The notes: generated from the sequence alone by a model not told the origin. A stretch of DNA of 64,000 bases from Paragyromitra xinjiangensis (GCA_038503065.1 JBCAMK010000005.1:1860001-1924000); one strand, 5' to 3'; positions 12,601 to 27,520 are shown, counted from the stretch's first letter. A program made the numbers and translations.

Positions 12601-14280
12601 CTAGTGTTTGCGATAACTCCTTGTGCTGATTCATCGTCTCAGCGGCGCGGCGACTCTTGAAATATCAGCAACGTGGATGGCATTCAAGGCCCAGGGCATC
12701 ATACGCAATCCACCAGTGGCGATGACGATAGTGCGATCATTTTTGGGAGCAAGATTGGATTATCAGTGTCGCGCTTGAAAAAAACTAGCTGTCCAATCTA
12801 AACCGATATCACAACTGCCGAGCAATCTACAAATCTAACAATAACCAATCGACTGCTTTTCCCGCAACACCATCCAACAATTGCGCTCTCAACCCGAAAT
12901 TCGGGAAGTGTATGTTTCGGCCTGTGGTGACGATTGGCGAGCTTCAAAGTTGCAAGCCCGAATTTCTAACCGAGCATCCGTGTTGAGCAATGGGCTTTGA
13001 CATCCGAACCAGCATTGCCTCCGTTGATGCAAAGTTAGAAAACCCACGTTCCAGCGCCACTCGGTCTGGCCTGACGTTTAAGGAGAGCAGCTTATCGATT
13101 GGGCTTTCAGTAAGAATACTGAAAGTTATGTTACCAAAAGCCAAAGTTGATTTGGGCAAGAAGCCCAGCTGGGATAGGATAGGTAGATGCCCGCCTGATT
13201 ACCAAAGGGGAACAGCTTCCCTTACCTATTAAACTTCTCCTAAACCTTCCGTACTTCGATAGCTCCGTAGAATTTTCCGCCACCTCAGGAAATTTTTTTG
13301 ATTAGATCCCGAGCTTAAAAAGCATCGGATTTCCCCACAGCGATAGGTAATCGGTGGACGTATGCAACATAACCCAACTGCATCTGCGCAAACTCCAACG
13401 GCGAACCAACCTCGTTTGATATCTCTCGTAAGTCTAGAACCTTGGTTCGAAGTATATCTGGTTTGACTCCTTCTTGCATGCATTCCAGAAGCCGCCCAAT
13501 TCACCATAAGGCGCGCGGTCGGGCGTTTCCGTGGCAGTTCTTCCTTTCGTCGGTTCTGCATATTTCTGTACTTTCGCCGTGGCGCGTAGTCTTGTATCCA
13601 CGCCCCAATTATTATTTTACTGCTATTTTTACTCTGGCATTTTGTTATTTGAAACTGCTGTACCTCTACAGTGTCCGAAAATAATAGTAATCAGAGGGTG
13701 GGTGTCTGGAGACGGCCCATGGCAGAGTGGTCTAGCTGATGAGGCGATTGCGATAGGTCGCCTTGGGCCGAATAAACTATTGGTTTAGAAGGGGAGGGAT
13801 ATATATGTGGAATATGTGTGTGAACAAAGGTGGAAAAAATAGATATCAACAGTTCTTGAGTTTCGGCCTCCCGTAATTTGGATCAAGATAGTGAAATAAT
13901 ATTTCTGGGGATTTTCGGCACGATTAGGGCTACCGACGAACGGTATATACTAAATGCACAGCAAAACCGAACTACCTGCAAAGAACTTTACACCTGAGTG
14001 CTGGATCTACATCGTTCACTAGCTATGCTATAGTGAAGGGCAAGAGATCTCATCTAAAAGTTGTATCTTGCCAAATATCGTTCTATAGTGTTAATCTCTA
14101 CGCCTTGTGAATCTGTTAGGGGGTTTCGGGCCCGAGCAGCAAGGTCACAACTGTAGGAGGGGGGTGACCATGGAGATTACATTAAAGCAGAGTGATATAC
14201 ACCGAGGTTTTACTTTATGGATTTTAGTATCTAGTAAATGTGGCTGATTCCACCGACACCTTTGGTGTGGTTATGTTTAA

Positions 14281-14315
14281 TCATACAATGTCACTCGGGA
14301 GTCTACATTGTATGA
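14281..14315. repeat. perfect 11-bp inverted repeat (hairpin)
   Basis: Arms tcatacaatgt (14281-14291) and acattgtatga (14305-14315) are exact reverse complements around a 13-nt loop. It sits in the gene-free region about 900 bp from the nearest gene end. Function unknown; it could be a small foldback or a chance palindrome. Confidence 0.6.
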
Positions 14316-15231
14316 CGACCATCCGCCATCGTCTAACCGATAGAATAGCCTCCCGTGGAAAAATCTCGAGATTGTGTTTTAGGCTGGGTTACATGCGTCA
14401 TTAGAGAACCTTCTTTCTTCCTTATATTCGGATGTTGCGTTTGGGACTTGTACGTGGTGTGGCATAGTGGACCTTCGAAGAAAATCTTGATATCTATATG
14501 TTGAATCACGATTGATATTCGGGTCACAGGAGCTTGCTAGGGTATAGTCGGCTTTTCGCCGTAGCTGCAGGACCGTGATGTGTGTCACAGTTGCTGGTAT
14601 GTGTTATGATCGCTAAACGGCAGGTGAGCCAGAAACTACATCCCGCGGGATTCGTTTCTTCATAGTGCTATCGCTAATACTATCTTTTGGCATAGCCATA
14701 CATCTTATCCTCTCACTCCTACTACCGATTTCACCCAGAGGAATAGGCCTTCCCCTTGAGTCATTTCTTCTTGCAAAACCGCTGGGATCTGGTCCGTCTT
14801 CTAATTTCACTTCTGCAATGTTTAGTACATGTTGTGATTTTATTTGAAACTCGCTTTGCTCTTCGAACAAGATACGGGAGTAGCAAAATGGACTTGGGTT
14901 GTTCGAAAGTAGCGCCTCGGGGAATATTGCTAGACATGAATCATGGCGGCAACGATCCGTCGACCATTAGGACTTAGTAGAATTACATGTGGTCGTCGCT
15001 ATCCGTGTCTCAAGATAATAGGAAAGAGCTTTCAATGGGGGGTTTTCCCGCGTATGACAGCAGAAATTCGTTGCGGTGTTTGGAGGTCGATCATAGGGTT
15101 TAGTATGGGTTTCACTTATTCGGGTCATCTAAGAAGTTATGGTGCCTTAATTGCACCGCATTACTGATACGAAGAAGGGAAAAATGATGTGAGAGACTCC
15201 CTCAGTCACGCTTCCTTATCATCACAGTTTG

Positions 15232-18174
15232 TCACTCGCTCTTACTCTCCTCGTCTTCCTCATCTTCCTTTTCATCATCACCATCCTCATCCATCCAACC
15301 CATCTCCTTTTTTCTCATTAACTTCTGTGCTTCTTCTCTCTCTTTCACAATCATTGTGTCTACAATCCAGAGCATCCTTTTCAACACAGTTCCTACGATA
15401 ATCCCTTGCTCATCCCAATACTGTTCAAGTGTATCGAGCCGTGTGGTGACATTTCCAGCTAGATCACGAGGTCGTTGCAATCGATAGGATAGAGGAGGGC
15501 TTTTGGGTCTATGAGGTTCATTTGTTAAGACTTCAGCGAGGTCATGTGATTGAAATTTCGCAGGTATTTGTAGTTCGTCCGCTGCCGAGTCTGGCAGAGA
15601 ACGCATCAATTCTAAAATCATTGATGGCGATGGACTGGGGTGGTACTCTGGGTGAAGGAGGGAAGGGTCAATGACAAGCGGAGCAGCATTCTCTGGGGTC
15701 GGTTCGTTGTCTTCTAAAGCCTTCACTTCATCCGCTGTCAATCCTACCTCATCCTCTGGGACGAATTCTTCGTCTTTTTCGAGGATTTCATCTTCCATTT
15801 TTTTTAGTTTTTCGTTCAGAACTGCTATGGCTGCCTCCTTGTTGTGCTTCGAGGAGAGCTGTTTTATGCTTTTAGCCCTTAACTCTTTTAGCATCTGTAC
15901 ATCTAATGTCTCACTTGCTACTAACGGCCCCTGTCGAAGACCGAGCCCCGGTAAGTTTGCAATCCACTCCTCCAACGTAGGTTTACCTTTTTGGCGATTT
16001 AAGGTCCTGTCTGCGTCTCTCCAGATGTCTGGAGGTGGCTCGCCTGTCCTGTTTGGGGGTTGTACTGAGGCAGATTCAGAAGGTGCAAGGGATGCATCCG
16101 CGGCAGCCCAAAATTCGAGAGCAGAGGAGGTTGGGGTTTTTGAAGACTCGAGGTTCTGATGAATTTGTTTGTGTATCCTGTTAGGATTTGGGGTCAATGG
16201 GGGGTCAATTTTTGTATTTTGTAGGGTGAAGGTCTTTTGAGTTTCCGGTGAGGAGCTTTTGGTGTTGATAGGTTTCCGGGATAGCCTTTGTGTTGGTTTC
16301 GCGGGCTTAACTTCAGGCGAGGGAAGCTTCAGCGGAGGTATGTCTTCCTCCACAACCAATGATCTCCGGAGATGTTCGTATGGCTGCTTCTTTCTTGAAT
16401 TGATATTGGTAATCTCGTTCCCAGATTGAAGAACTTGATTCTTCTTGGTGGAGATGGGAGGAAGTGATAAATTTCCGGCAAAGTCTCGACCTCTGACTTC
16501 CGTTTTTGGCGAGAGTGAAGACCCAGAAGAAGATTTGGATTGGCCAAGAATAACGGAAGCTGGGACCATCTCATTCGAGGAGTTCGCTGGAGGGGGTACA
16601 GGGCCACTCAGGGGAGCCTTCTGTGGCTTTGGGGAAGTAGTGGCGAGTTGGCTGGAAGAATTTGTAGGAATTGGTGATTTTGAATAGACCGGCGAAAGGG
16701 TGGGACGATATGAAATAGGGGGCCTTGCAGGGAATACCTGCTGATAGGCTCTGTTCCTTGGTATAGGTTCGGGAGGTACGTTATACAGAAGCGAGCTTCC
16801 GAGAGCCTTTGGAGACGGAGGGCTATATCCTCCAACAGATGGCAGACCTGGTGTGCTAAGAGACGGATTTGAAGAAGAGACATTGCCGTTGTATAATGGA
16901 GACGAGAATATTGGTTCTCGAGGGGAGGCCGATGGGTGTCGGGGCCGTTCGCCGAGTCGACTTACATCTTGTGCCATTCTTGTCCTTGCTTGTTTTTCAG
17001 CCTCTCTCATCTCAAAATGAGCCTTCGCTGTCCTCACAGCATTAAAAATTCGCGTTCCGCTCGTCTCTTTGGCGTCATGTATATCGTCCGCTATCGAAGA
17101 TCGATACGCTTGAAGTTCTTCTTTTGCCATATGTATTCTTCTCTTGGCTGATTCTGTAAATTTATGATACTCACTAGGATTTTTGTCTGGCAAAGCTTGA
17201 GCTTGAAAGAGGTGTGCATCTTTTTCCGATGCTCTTCGGTCATGGCGAGAGTCATGCCGCTCTTTAAAGTTAGAGAGACTCAACTTCTTCATCTGCCTAT
17301 CCATTCTGTGCTTTTCAGTTCCTAGAGGGTCGTCTGGATCTTTAAATTTAAGCTTTTCTTCGAAATCGTCCTTATCTTCTTCCCTCGAAGCACGGACTGC
17401 CATTAATCTCTCTCTAGGGCCTGCTAAAGTCATTTTTCGCCGTGCCTTTTCAGAGGAGCGGCCGTCATTTCCAGTTTTTGAAGGATGACTTCTCTCAAGC
17501 TGGTTCGGATATGTAGGTTCATGGTTATCTTTCGGAAGCATACTCTGGGTACTTTCGAGTTCAAGCTTCTCTATTCCTCGAGAATCTCCCTCTTGAGCTA
17601 TGGCAAATATTCTTCTAAGCTTTTGTCTGGAATTTACCGTCACCAATGAGACACTTCTTTCTGCATCCTCTTTTGCATTTTCGAACTCTGTTCGAAAGGG
17701 ACCATCAAGGTTGTCAAAAGTCTCCATGAGGTCTGGCTTTCTTGCGCCATCTAATCGAGCCTTTCGTTTCCTTTTCCACGAGTTCCTTGCCTTTATCAAG
17801 CGTTCTGATGGCAAACCTCCCTTCATCTTTAGCTTTGCTGTAGTAAGAGAGGCAGGCATTGCTTCGGAATTCGCTGATGGGCTAGGTAGTGAGAAATTTG
17901 GCATTTGATATTTGGGCATGCTCTTCCGAGCTGCTAGCCTGGGAGGAATAGGAGGTGGATATTTTGGTGGTGGGAACGTCGGCCCTGCTAATCTGACGAA
18001 CGTCGGCGCTGTTGGTCTTGGGCGTAGCGGTAACCTGGTCCGTATGAGCCCTGGTGTAGATGGAGATGGTAGAGGGCCGTCGAAAGATTCAGGGTGAGGC
18101 GAGTTGCTGTGTTCGAACACCAATTTGGCAGCTGGGCTGCCAGATGTTGGTGGCAGTGATGTTGGGAAATGCAT
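15232..18174 (-). CDS. hypothetical 980-aa disordered protein
   Basis: Single uninterrupted ORF of 980 codons, not recognised. The N-terminal 80 residues are proline-rich. Residues about 110-400 are basic and charged with heptad-like stretches (for example KRRIHMAKEELQAYRSS). The middle (about 420-700) is Ser/Pro-rich and low in complexity. The C-terminal part holds a probable coiled coil (LNEKLKKMEDEILEKDEEF) and a final ordered-looking segment (TRLDTLEQYWDEQGIIVGTVLKRMLWIVDTM, roughly 920-950), before an acidic tail rich in Asp and Glu. No signal peptide or membrane segment is visible. Length and sustained codon-like composition make it a real gene; no function can be assigned. Confidence 0.8.
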   Translation of the reverse strand: MHFPTSLPPTSGSPAAKLVFEHSNSPHPESFDGPLPSPSTPGLIRTRLPLRPRPTAPTFVRLAGPTFPPPKYPPPIPPRLAARKSMPKYQMPNFSLPSPSANSEAMPASLTTAKLKMKGGLPSERLIKARNSWKRKRKARLDGARKPDLMETFDNLDGPFRTEFENAKEDAERSVSLVTVNSRQKLRRIFAIAQEGDSRGIEKLELESTQSMLPKDNHEPTYPNQLERSHPSKTGNDGRSSEKARRKMTLAGPRERLMAVRASREEDKDDFEEKLKFKDPDDPLGTEKHRMDRQMKKLSLSNFKERHDSRHDRRASEKDAHLFQAQALPDKNPSEYHKFTESAKRRIHMAKEELQAYRSSIADDIHDAKETSGTRIFNAVRTAKAHFEMREAEKQARTRMAQDVSRLGERPRHPSASPREPIFSSPLYNGNVSSSNPSLSTPGLPSVGGYSPPSPKALGSSLLYNVPPEPIPRNRAYQQVFPARPPISYRPTLSPVYSKSPIPTNSSSQLATTSPKPQKAPLSGPVPPPANSSNEMVPASVILGQSKSSSGSSLSPKTEVRGRDFAGNLSLPPISTKKNQVLQSGNEITNINSRKKQPYEHLRRSLVVEEDIPPLKLPSPEVKPAKPTQRLSRKPINTKSSSPETQKTFTLQNTKIDPPLTPNPNRIHKQIHQNLESSKTPTSSALEFWAAADASLAPSESASVQPPNRTGEPPPDIWRDADRTLNRQKGKPTLEEWIANLPGLGLRQGPLVASETLDVQMLKELRAKSIKQLSSKHNKEAAIAVLNEKLKKMEDEILEKDEEFVPEDEVGLTADEVKALEDNEPTPENAAPLVIDPSLLHPEYHPSPSPSMILELMRSLPDSAADELQIPAKFQSHDLAEVLTNEPHRPKSPPLSYRLQRPRDLAGNVTTRLDTLEQYWDEQGIIVGTVLKRMLWIVDTMIVKEREEAQKLMRKKEMGWMDEDGDDEKEDEEDEESKSE

Positions 18175-19074
18175 TAGTGATACCTAGCTATCCAGATGAA
18201 GAAGTTTCTGTAGTAGAGGGAACTTTAAGCTACCCTAGCCAAATGTGAATGAATGGAGACAAGTTTTGCGAGGCAGAATACCAGTTTACCTCTAGAGAGA
18301 TTCTTCTGCCGTGTGAACAGCGTTCAGGTATTATTCAAACCTCGGCGGGCCCGGCCTATTATCATTCAGGGTTAAAGTCCCACTTCCCGAAAATGTGCAT
18401 CCAGTTCACCTAATAGTACTGCCTCTAACCCCCCTCCGCACCGCGTTAGTAGATAGACAATGAAGGATGAGTGGAGGAAGCAGCTTTGGATGGATAATGC
18501 CACTGGGACAAGAAAATGGTAAACTTTGTTACCTTGTGACACCGGAAACACTGACTAATCACGGGACCAACTTAAGAACGATATATATAAAAAGTATGCC
18601 TAAAGTAGCACCGCTGTTTCAAATAAGGGCGTTCGGTCTTTGGGATCTACAATGTTCTGCCAGATGATAGTTTCGAAATTTACTATCTAGGGAATTTTAA
18701 TATTTTCTTTTTGCTGCTGCACCGTCCCCATAATATTTCTTAGGCCCACTATCGGAATTTTGGTGTTCTCCGAAGTTTTGCGGTTTCAATATTGTGTCAC
18801 ATGGTATCACTCGGCAACTTTATCGTGGCTCAGCAAGGACGGATACCAGACCTACAAAAGGGAATGCGTGACTGTAGCTGGTAGATAGAGTCGGAACTTT
18901 AATACCTCTCTAGGTTTGAATGGAGAAAAAAAAATTGTGCCTTCAAAACTTTTTAGAGAAACAATGACTTATTTCCCATGCTCATGCAAGGGTTTTGGGG
19001 AAAGAATTTAGAGGAAGGTAACCTGATGTAGGGAAAGAATTACCTAATCATCCTCCAAGGTTTCATCCCATTAA
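18175..19074. other. intergenic, probable promoter and 3' UTR
   Basis: About 900 bp between the start of the 980-aa gene and the stop of the next minus-strand gene. The first few hundred bases should contain the promoter of the 980-aa gene. Nothing else recognised. Confidence 0.5.
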
Positions 19075-19918
19075 CTAACATATAGCGATTCCATTTCTAG
19101 GACCCATAGTCCCAGCCATCCAAGCTGCGAGTTCTATACCCCTATGCCAGTTCAAAACACCATTAGGATTTGGTTCCGCATATTCAATTATTTCTTGATT
19201 CTCGTTCAAGAAGGTAAAGAACCATAACGGCATCTCGTTGTTGGCGATGAACCAGTCTGCTGACTTCCCCTCGTAGTTGGAAAACATGGCCAATGGAGTT
19301 TTGAATTTCTAGGATCGGATGAATGTCAGCGATTAGGTAGGGAGCTTTAGGGATCGGACAGTGGGAGGAACTCACGCAAACCCGAAGAGCCCTTTCCATC
19401 AACCCATCTACAAAATATTCGTCGTGGACTGTGAAACCGCGTTGGACTAGAATTTCCTCGTATTTTGTGGTCTCTTGAGGCATCTGGTGGATGGTCACCT
19501 CTTCCTCTGAGAACTGGAAAACGCGGATAGTCTCGCGGGGGACAGACTCGGTGGACCATAGCCCCCTTCCGCTGGCCATAGTTGGCGTAGTTATAATCGG
19601 AGGAGAGCTAGGAAATAACGGAGAAGAAACTCTACCGAAAATAGGGCTTGCGTAATTGTAGTGCCGATGGGGGGTGTGGGCGGGGGTTCCGGTGATAGAA
19701 GAGTAGGCAGAGGTGTAATCATCGACCTGGTAATTTTGGGTGTTGAAAGGAGATGGTGAGCGCGGTATATTCGTATTGAAGGTATTAACCAAGCTGCTAT
19801 TTGGAGGAGGACGGGGGAGTCTTTGGGAAGGTGAGGGGGTATGAAACCCATCGGGAGACGTGCTAGGTTCCGGAGCCAAAATTGGTCGTCGTCGTCGACG
19901 CCTGAACCAGGAATTCAT
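19075..19918 (-). CDS. hypothetical protein, 258 aa
   Basis: Minus-strand exons 19376-19918 and 19075-19308. The junction MERALRVC/KFKTPLAMFSNYEGK keeps frame across a 67-nt GT-AG intron. The N-terminus starts MNSWFRRRRRRP and is basic; residues 20-120 are Pro/Ser-rich. The C-terminal 130 residues look folded and are rich in aromatics (ADWFIANNEMPLWFFTFLNE, NPNGVLNWHRGIELAAWMAG). The WHRGIELAAWMAG stretch could be an amphipathic helix. Family not recognised. The arginine cluster could be a nuclear or membrane-surface signal, but that is inference. Confidence 0.75.
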
Positions 19919-21113
19919 GCTGACGTTTTGGGGCCGCAGGTGAGAAGGTGACAGAGTATTCCAGTCGTATCTGGTGTTTCTTTATGTGAAGATGACGGTA
20001 CCCTTTGTTGGGGACATTTTGGGGGATGAATACCAAACAGAAGTACGGGGGGGAAATTCAATTACTTGCTGTTTCCGTCATAGGTAATCACTCCGTCCTA
20101 AACGGACGCCGATATTTGTTTTGGGTAATTAGATACCCAAAAGCAGGTAGTGCGGATAATATTACCTGCATAAAGGTGGAGTTAGGGTCGACCAATAGTT
20201 TCTTTTGCTGGCCTACCTGCTGATAAGTTGGGTGCCTAGCTTTTGGGTACTCTTGTGGGGAACCATATGTTGCAGGAAATAACGGGAAAAAGTGTCCATA
20301 TAAAATAACTGGTAGGCACGGCTTACGGGTTTTTAGTTGGTGATTTATTCAGGTCAGCCAAGCATTTAATAGTGATGGAAGGTTTTATGTTTGTTTCAAG
20401 GGGAGAAAGCATACTTACCCCGAGAGAGAGTGTAGGACTACATGTATTCGAAAGACTGACCATCTAGTCAAGTTCTATTGCCATAGCGTAGGCTGTCTAG
20501 AGTGCTTGGGTAGATATCTAGTGGATGGTACGAATTGGTCGAGGAATACTACTTTCTCACCCCACCACCCTATCTTCTCTCTCGTTTCCTCGCGTATAGT
20601 ACCTGCAAAACACCCAAAGCTTCCGCACGACCAGCTTCAGGCTAGACAGCATGATTCTCGTATTCAAATATCTTCCATCGACAACATTGTTGACAAGGAT
20701 GTTGAGCGATGTGATGAGGTCTGGACAAGCAGTGTTAAGCTGCATTACACTACTACATAGTACTTAGGGGGAGTGGCGTTATGCTTCTTGTTCTCATACT
20801 GTTCTTTTAATATACATGTAGACATGAACGGAGGTATATGCTATTCACACGACACAATGAAATGCATGAGCCATCACTCGAGTATAAAATCATCATCATT
20901 TAAGGTCCCTCTTATCAATCTCGACTTTTAGTACAAAAGGGTTCTCCCCTCAAATAAATACAATAACCATAAATTAATAAAAAAAACCCAACGCTGCTCC
21001 TATGCAATAATAAAAGCAATGCACAAAATCTTCAGCAAACACAATAAGTGCTGGAAAAAAGCGCATTGACAATAACACCACTACGCAATAGCTATATCTT
21101 AGGGTAATAATAG
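19919..21113. other. intergenic with small palindrome cluster
   Basis: About 1.2 kb upstream of the 258-aa gene and downstream of the mannosidase gene. It holds a cluster of short inverted repeats at 20134-20249 and a TACATGTA palindrome at 20813. An 84-codon ORF at 20506-20760 has no coding look. Confidence 0.5.
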
Positions 21114-23416
<2,303 letters not shown>

Positions 23417-23486
23417 TCGAACCGCATGGTAGGGGGGTTGGTGGCAAAAGTATCGGCAATGGAAATACGGCAAGCGGAGCCTCAAG

Positions 23487-23513
23487 TCAAGTCAAGTCAA
23501 GTCAAGGAATTAA
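23487..23513. repeat. pentanucleotide microsatellite (AAGTC)n
   Basis: About five direct copies of tcaag in the intergenic stretch shared by the mannosidase and SWS2 genes. Seen directly; it may affect spacing within a bidirectional promoter. Confidence 0.7.
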
Positions 23514-23721
23514 TGTTTAGGTGGTCTTTACTGCGTAGAGGCAACAGGCAACAAGCAACAGGAGTAACGTGCCAAAGTTTCCATTCTGGCATTTCGTAAG
23601 CTTGGCCATTGGGCAGGGTAACTTCAGGTACCCTGCGGAAACGATTCGCTGAAACAACAGCCAAAGTCGATAGAGAGTGGTACAGCACGATAGAGTTCTT
23701 TCCAGCGAATTGTAATTCACG

Positions 23722-24238
23722 ATGGTTTTCATTCTCGCTGTCAATATTCTCGACCATTTGGTCGTCAAGGTACTGTGGTTTCCCACCTATTAACCGCGAA
23801 GATGCTTTGTTAACATCTTTTCAGACCGCTCTGCAGAAGTTTTATGGGATTGGTCCCAGCGTCTCCGCTCAACTTTGCGCAAAATTCTCCATCCACCCAA
23901 CTGCCAAGATCAGCTCCCTGACAGCCCCGAAGATTAATGCGTTGTCAGCGGAGATGTCAAAGATGAAGCTCGATAACGAACTCAGGAGGGAATTGAGGCA
24001 AAATATCAACAGGTTGAGGGATTTGGGTACCTATCGGGGGAGACGTCATGCTCAGGTACGGAACCTCTGCCTGTTTCTTTCTGGGTGGAGATTGATGGAT
24101 TTCTCGCTCAACATGAGCATAGGTGCTTGTGGGGATATGGGGCTAACTTTTGTATAGGGTTTGCCGGTGAGAGGGCAGAAGACAAAGAAGCAGGTTGCAT
24201 GTGCTAAGCGTCTGAATACTTTAGAGAGAAGAGGGTGA
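23722..24238 (+). CDS. SWS2: mitochondrial small-subunit ribosomal protein uS13m
   Basis: Component of the mitochondrial 30S-type head, contacting 16S-like rRNA and the P-site region. Exons 23722-23769, 23825-24055 and 24158-24238, 119 aa. The spliced protein begins MVFILAVNILDHLVVKTALQ. It contains the S13 helix-two-turn-helix region (FYGIGPSVSAQLCAKFSI), then [23 protein letters not shown], the signature of the family. All junctions preserve frame (48+231+81 nt). Length fits bacterial-type S13 proteins. The intron after RRHAQ is about 100 nt. Confidence 0.93.
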
Positions 24239-24737
24239 TCTTTCCTTTTGTATCAGGTCTGAATAAATCGTAGAATTCAGGATACATGTAGCTACTGTCT
24301 GATACCGCATCTGATATCTGCCGGATGAACACGTTTGGATGTCACCACTGCTTCCGTCCTGTCACCAGAATCTGAAAGGGAAGAAGCATCCATACACCGG
24401 AATTGGGCGATCGTGCTTACTGTAGGTCACACACGGACCGGATGCCGGTACTATACAAATAAAAATGCCCCTCCTAGGAGTTTTGATCCCTCCTGTGTTG
24501 TTTCGTAGTAGTTTATGGATCAACTTTCCTCCGATACTAGCAAACTTTCCCCGTGTAACCACCCCTTGTGGTGGAATTTTTAAGCCGCAACTTCTTAGAC
24601 AGGGCCTCACGTCATGACACTTTGGCATCATCACTGCTTCCGAATCTGAACTCCATAGCCTATTCACAACCGTTCTTGAAACTCATCCGGAACAAGTATA
24701 GGAATACTTTCCACAGGCGCTCATCACCTCTATACTT
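24239..24737. other. intergenic, SVP26 promoter side
   Basis: About 500 bp. It includes a TACATGTA palindrome at 24283 and two loosely similar copies of a segment reading ctgcttccg...aatctga (near 24347-24374 and 24634-24652). No gene seen. Confidence 0.45.
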
Positions 24738-25635
<898 letters not shown>

Positions 25636-26885
25636 GTTATCGGTACCGGTCTAAGCATTGGAGTCGAGGGTTGGGGTGGATATGGGAATGCGACTCGATA
25701 GATTGGAAATGGCTGGTAGGGCTGGGGGGAATATTGGCATTGTATATCATTTTATTCCTAATATTTTTAACTTCTAAGTGTTCTCTTTGGATTTGGTATC
25801 TAGGGGGTTAGGAGGCGATGGCTGGTCGGTCTGGATGGAGATTATATGAATACCCGTGTTTACCAGAGATGGCTTTTCTATATCGAGTACATGTAACGCA
25901 TGACACACATGACAGATTCAGATTCGCATCTTGTGGAAATTCCCCGCATTTTGAGGTTTACCGAAATACAATCTTTTTTGCTTCATCATCATCTATCACT
26001 CGGTTTCATCAGTAGTAGTTGCCGCGGGTTGGTGTGGGCTTAAATTTAATGATGGGTAGCTTTACACATGATCAAAGTAGCTCCATGGAGACAGCTACTT
26101 GTCTATGGACTCACTAGCTAGTGAATAATTGGTTAAGCGCATAAAATATAGAGTTGGGTGAGGGGCGTTTTGATCGCCTCCCTCTATCTTAGGGGATCTG
26201 ACCCTTGTCCAAGAGTAGTATCATCTTTTTAACTACGATAGGTATTCACTGTTTTGGAGAATTCAATCTTTTAGGTTGACGTATAGCAGCAGCAGAGAAC
26301 CTGGGTGTTTAAGAATGTTAGATTCATGTGAACTCTGATTCAAGAATTGGAATATAGTTAAAGTATAATTGATATAGGAAGGATGAGTAGGTTTCTATAA
26401 GGATTTGAAAGGTTTAGGGAGCTAGAGATAGAAGTTATACCTACATGTAAGCGACCGATTCGGTCAGGTACTTGGATAGTCTTAGTGCTATAAAAGTCTA
26501 CACACACTACCTCCACGTACTATAAAACTGGCGATCTTGGGGCTTGATTTTTAAGGTTGGTTTCGGCGTCTCGGGCGAAGTAGCCATGGCAAAAAGTAGA
26601 GGTTTGTATAGAAACTTTTCTCAGGAGCCCTTGCCCGTTCTAAAAGCTAGAGCCAGAAGGAGAGCTGAGTGAATACGGCTTCTAGGGCAACGCAAAGACA
26701 GGTCTAGAAATAGCTTTTCGCTTAAAATTATAGAAACTACTTCAGGAGGGGAACTCATAGAATAGGCATCCGCCTGCTTCCCAGATATACGTATGATACA
26801 GTGCTCAAACCGAACCGAACCGAACCGAACCTAACCGAAAGAGTGGAGAATAAAACGATAGTAAAAATAAAAATACTCTGTAGAT
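25636..26885. other. intergenic with pentamer repeat
   Basis: About 1.25 kb between the convergent SVP26 and FUN14 genes. It contains two TACATGTA palindromes (25888 and 26442) and an ACCGA pentamer array at 26809-26840. No coding sequence recognised. Confidence 0.5.
26809..26840. repeat. ACCGA pentanucleotide array
   Basis: Six tandem 5-bp units, the fifth changed to ACCTA, seen directly. The 5-bp period excludes a standard TTAGGG telomere remnant. Confidence 0.75.
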
Positions 26886-27520
26886 CTAGTTGTAGATAGC
26901 CGCAATTGCAAATGTTGCTCCAAAAGAAGCCCTATCGTTTCACCAGCCTATATCAGAATTGAAGGGTGATAAGGTAGCCTAAAGGCGACTAGGGGGGTTG
27001 GGTACGGGCACATACTTGAACGCCATATTCTTCGTTACTAGGCCCCTGACATCAATTTTATTTGTGAACTTCTGTAGCCATTGGTAAGGGACAACATGTA
27101 ATCCCCGAGAAGCCAGAAACTACTCTACTATCAGCAATCGAGCTCCAATTCCACCGTGCTCAGACGGACCTCAATGAGCAATAACAAGCTTCCCACCACC
27201 AATCCAATACTTTTACTAAACTTGCCCACTGCGAACCCTGCCGCCAGCCCTAGGAACGAGCCAGTTGAGATCTGTCGGTATAGTACTGGTGAAAAAGTCG
27301 TTTTTTGGGATTGTGTTGCTTGTGTTGTTGCTGTTGCTGTTGTGTATGGTTCGGGCTTTGGCTCGTTCGACTGGAACCCCCATGGGGAGAGATTAGGCCA
27401 TGAGGATGAAGTGGTCGTCTCGCAGCGGATAGGGGTGAATAGTAAGGGTCGCTTAGTGTTGAGACTGTAGGAAGCGAGGCCGATGGCGGTAGCGGAGGGG
27501 ACGAGGAGACGATAGGACAT
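26886..27520 (-). CDS. FUN14-domain mitochondrial outer-membrane protein
   Basis: FUN14/FUNDC family membrane protein; mammalian FUNDC1 is a mitophagy receptor, while fungal roles are less clear. Minus-strand exons 27170-27520, 27016-27119 and 26886-26931, 166 aa. The core is ISTGSFLGLAAGFAVGKFSK, a glycine-zipper helix (G-x3-G spacing), followed by a second hydrophobic helix. The later exons complete the domain with KIDVRGLVTKNMAFK and the ending ASFGATFAIAAIYN, as in the family. The first exon alone would end in an unrelated 12-residue read-through (VRLSTVELELDC), which confirms the splicing. No LIR motif (Y/W-x-x-L/I) is obvious at the N-terminus. Convergent with SVP26. Confidence 0.88.

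Larger units (their letters stand above)
9214..15231. other. 6-kb region without a supportable gene
   Basis: Lies between the RhoGAP start and the tail of the 980-aa gene. It holds a CA dinucleotide run near 9679-9697, pyrimidine tracts at about 11990-12000 and 12165-12195, and a perfect 11-bp-arm hairpin at 14281-14315. Several ORFs of 60-120 codons exist on both strands, but none shows family motifs, biased composition or convincing splice-linked partners. The RhoGAP promoter must lie near 9214-9600. Confidence 0.5.

Noticed and set aside
13712..13790. tRNA-like stretch (ggcagagtggtctag followed by a stem)
   Set aside because: The D-arm resembles serine or leucine tRNAs, but the candidate anticodon stem leaves a 10-nt loop, there is no GTTCGA-type T-arm, and the acceptor ends do not pair.
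20506..20760. 84-codon plus ORF
   Set aside because: No coding-like composition, no splice partner and an ORF of equal length on the other strand.
26809..26840. Interstitial telomere repeat
   Set aside because: The unit is 5 bp (ACCGA) and does not match TTAGGG or its complement.
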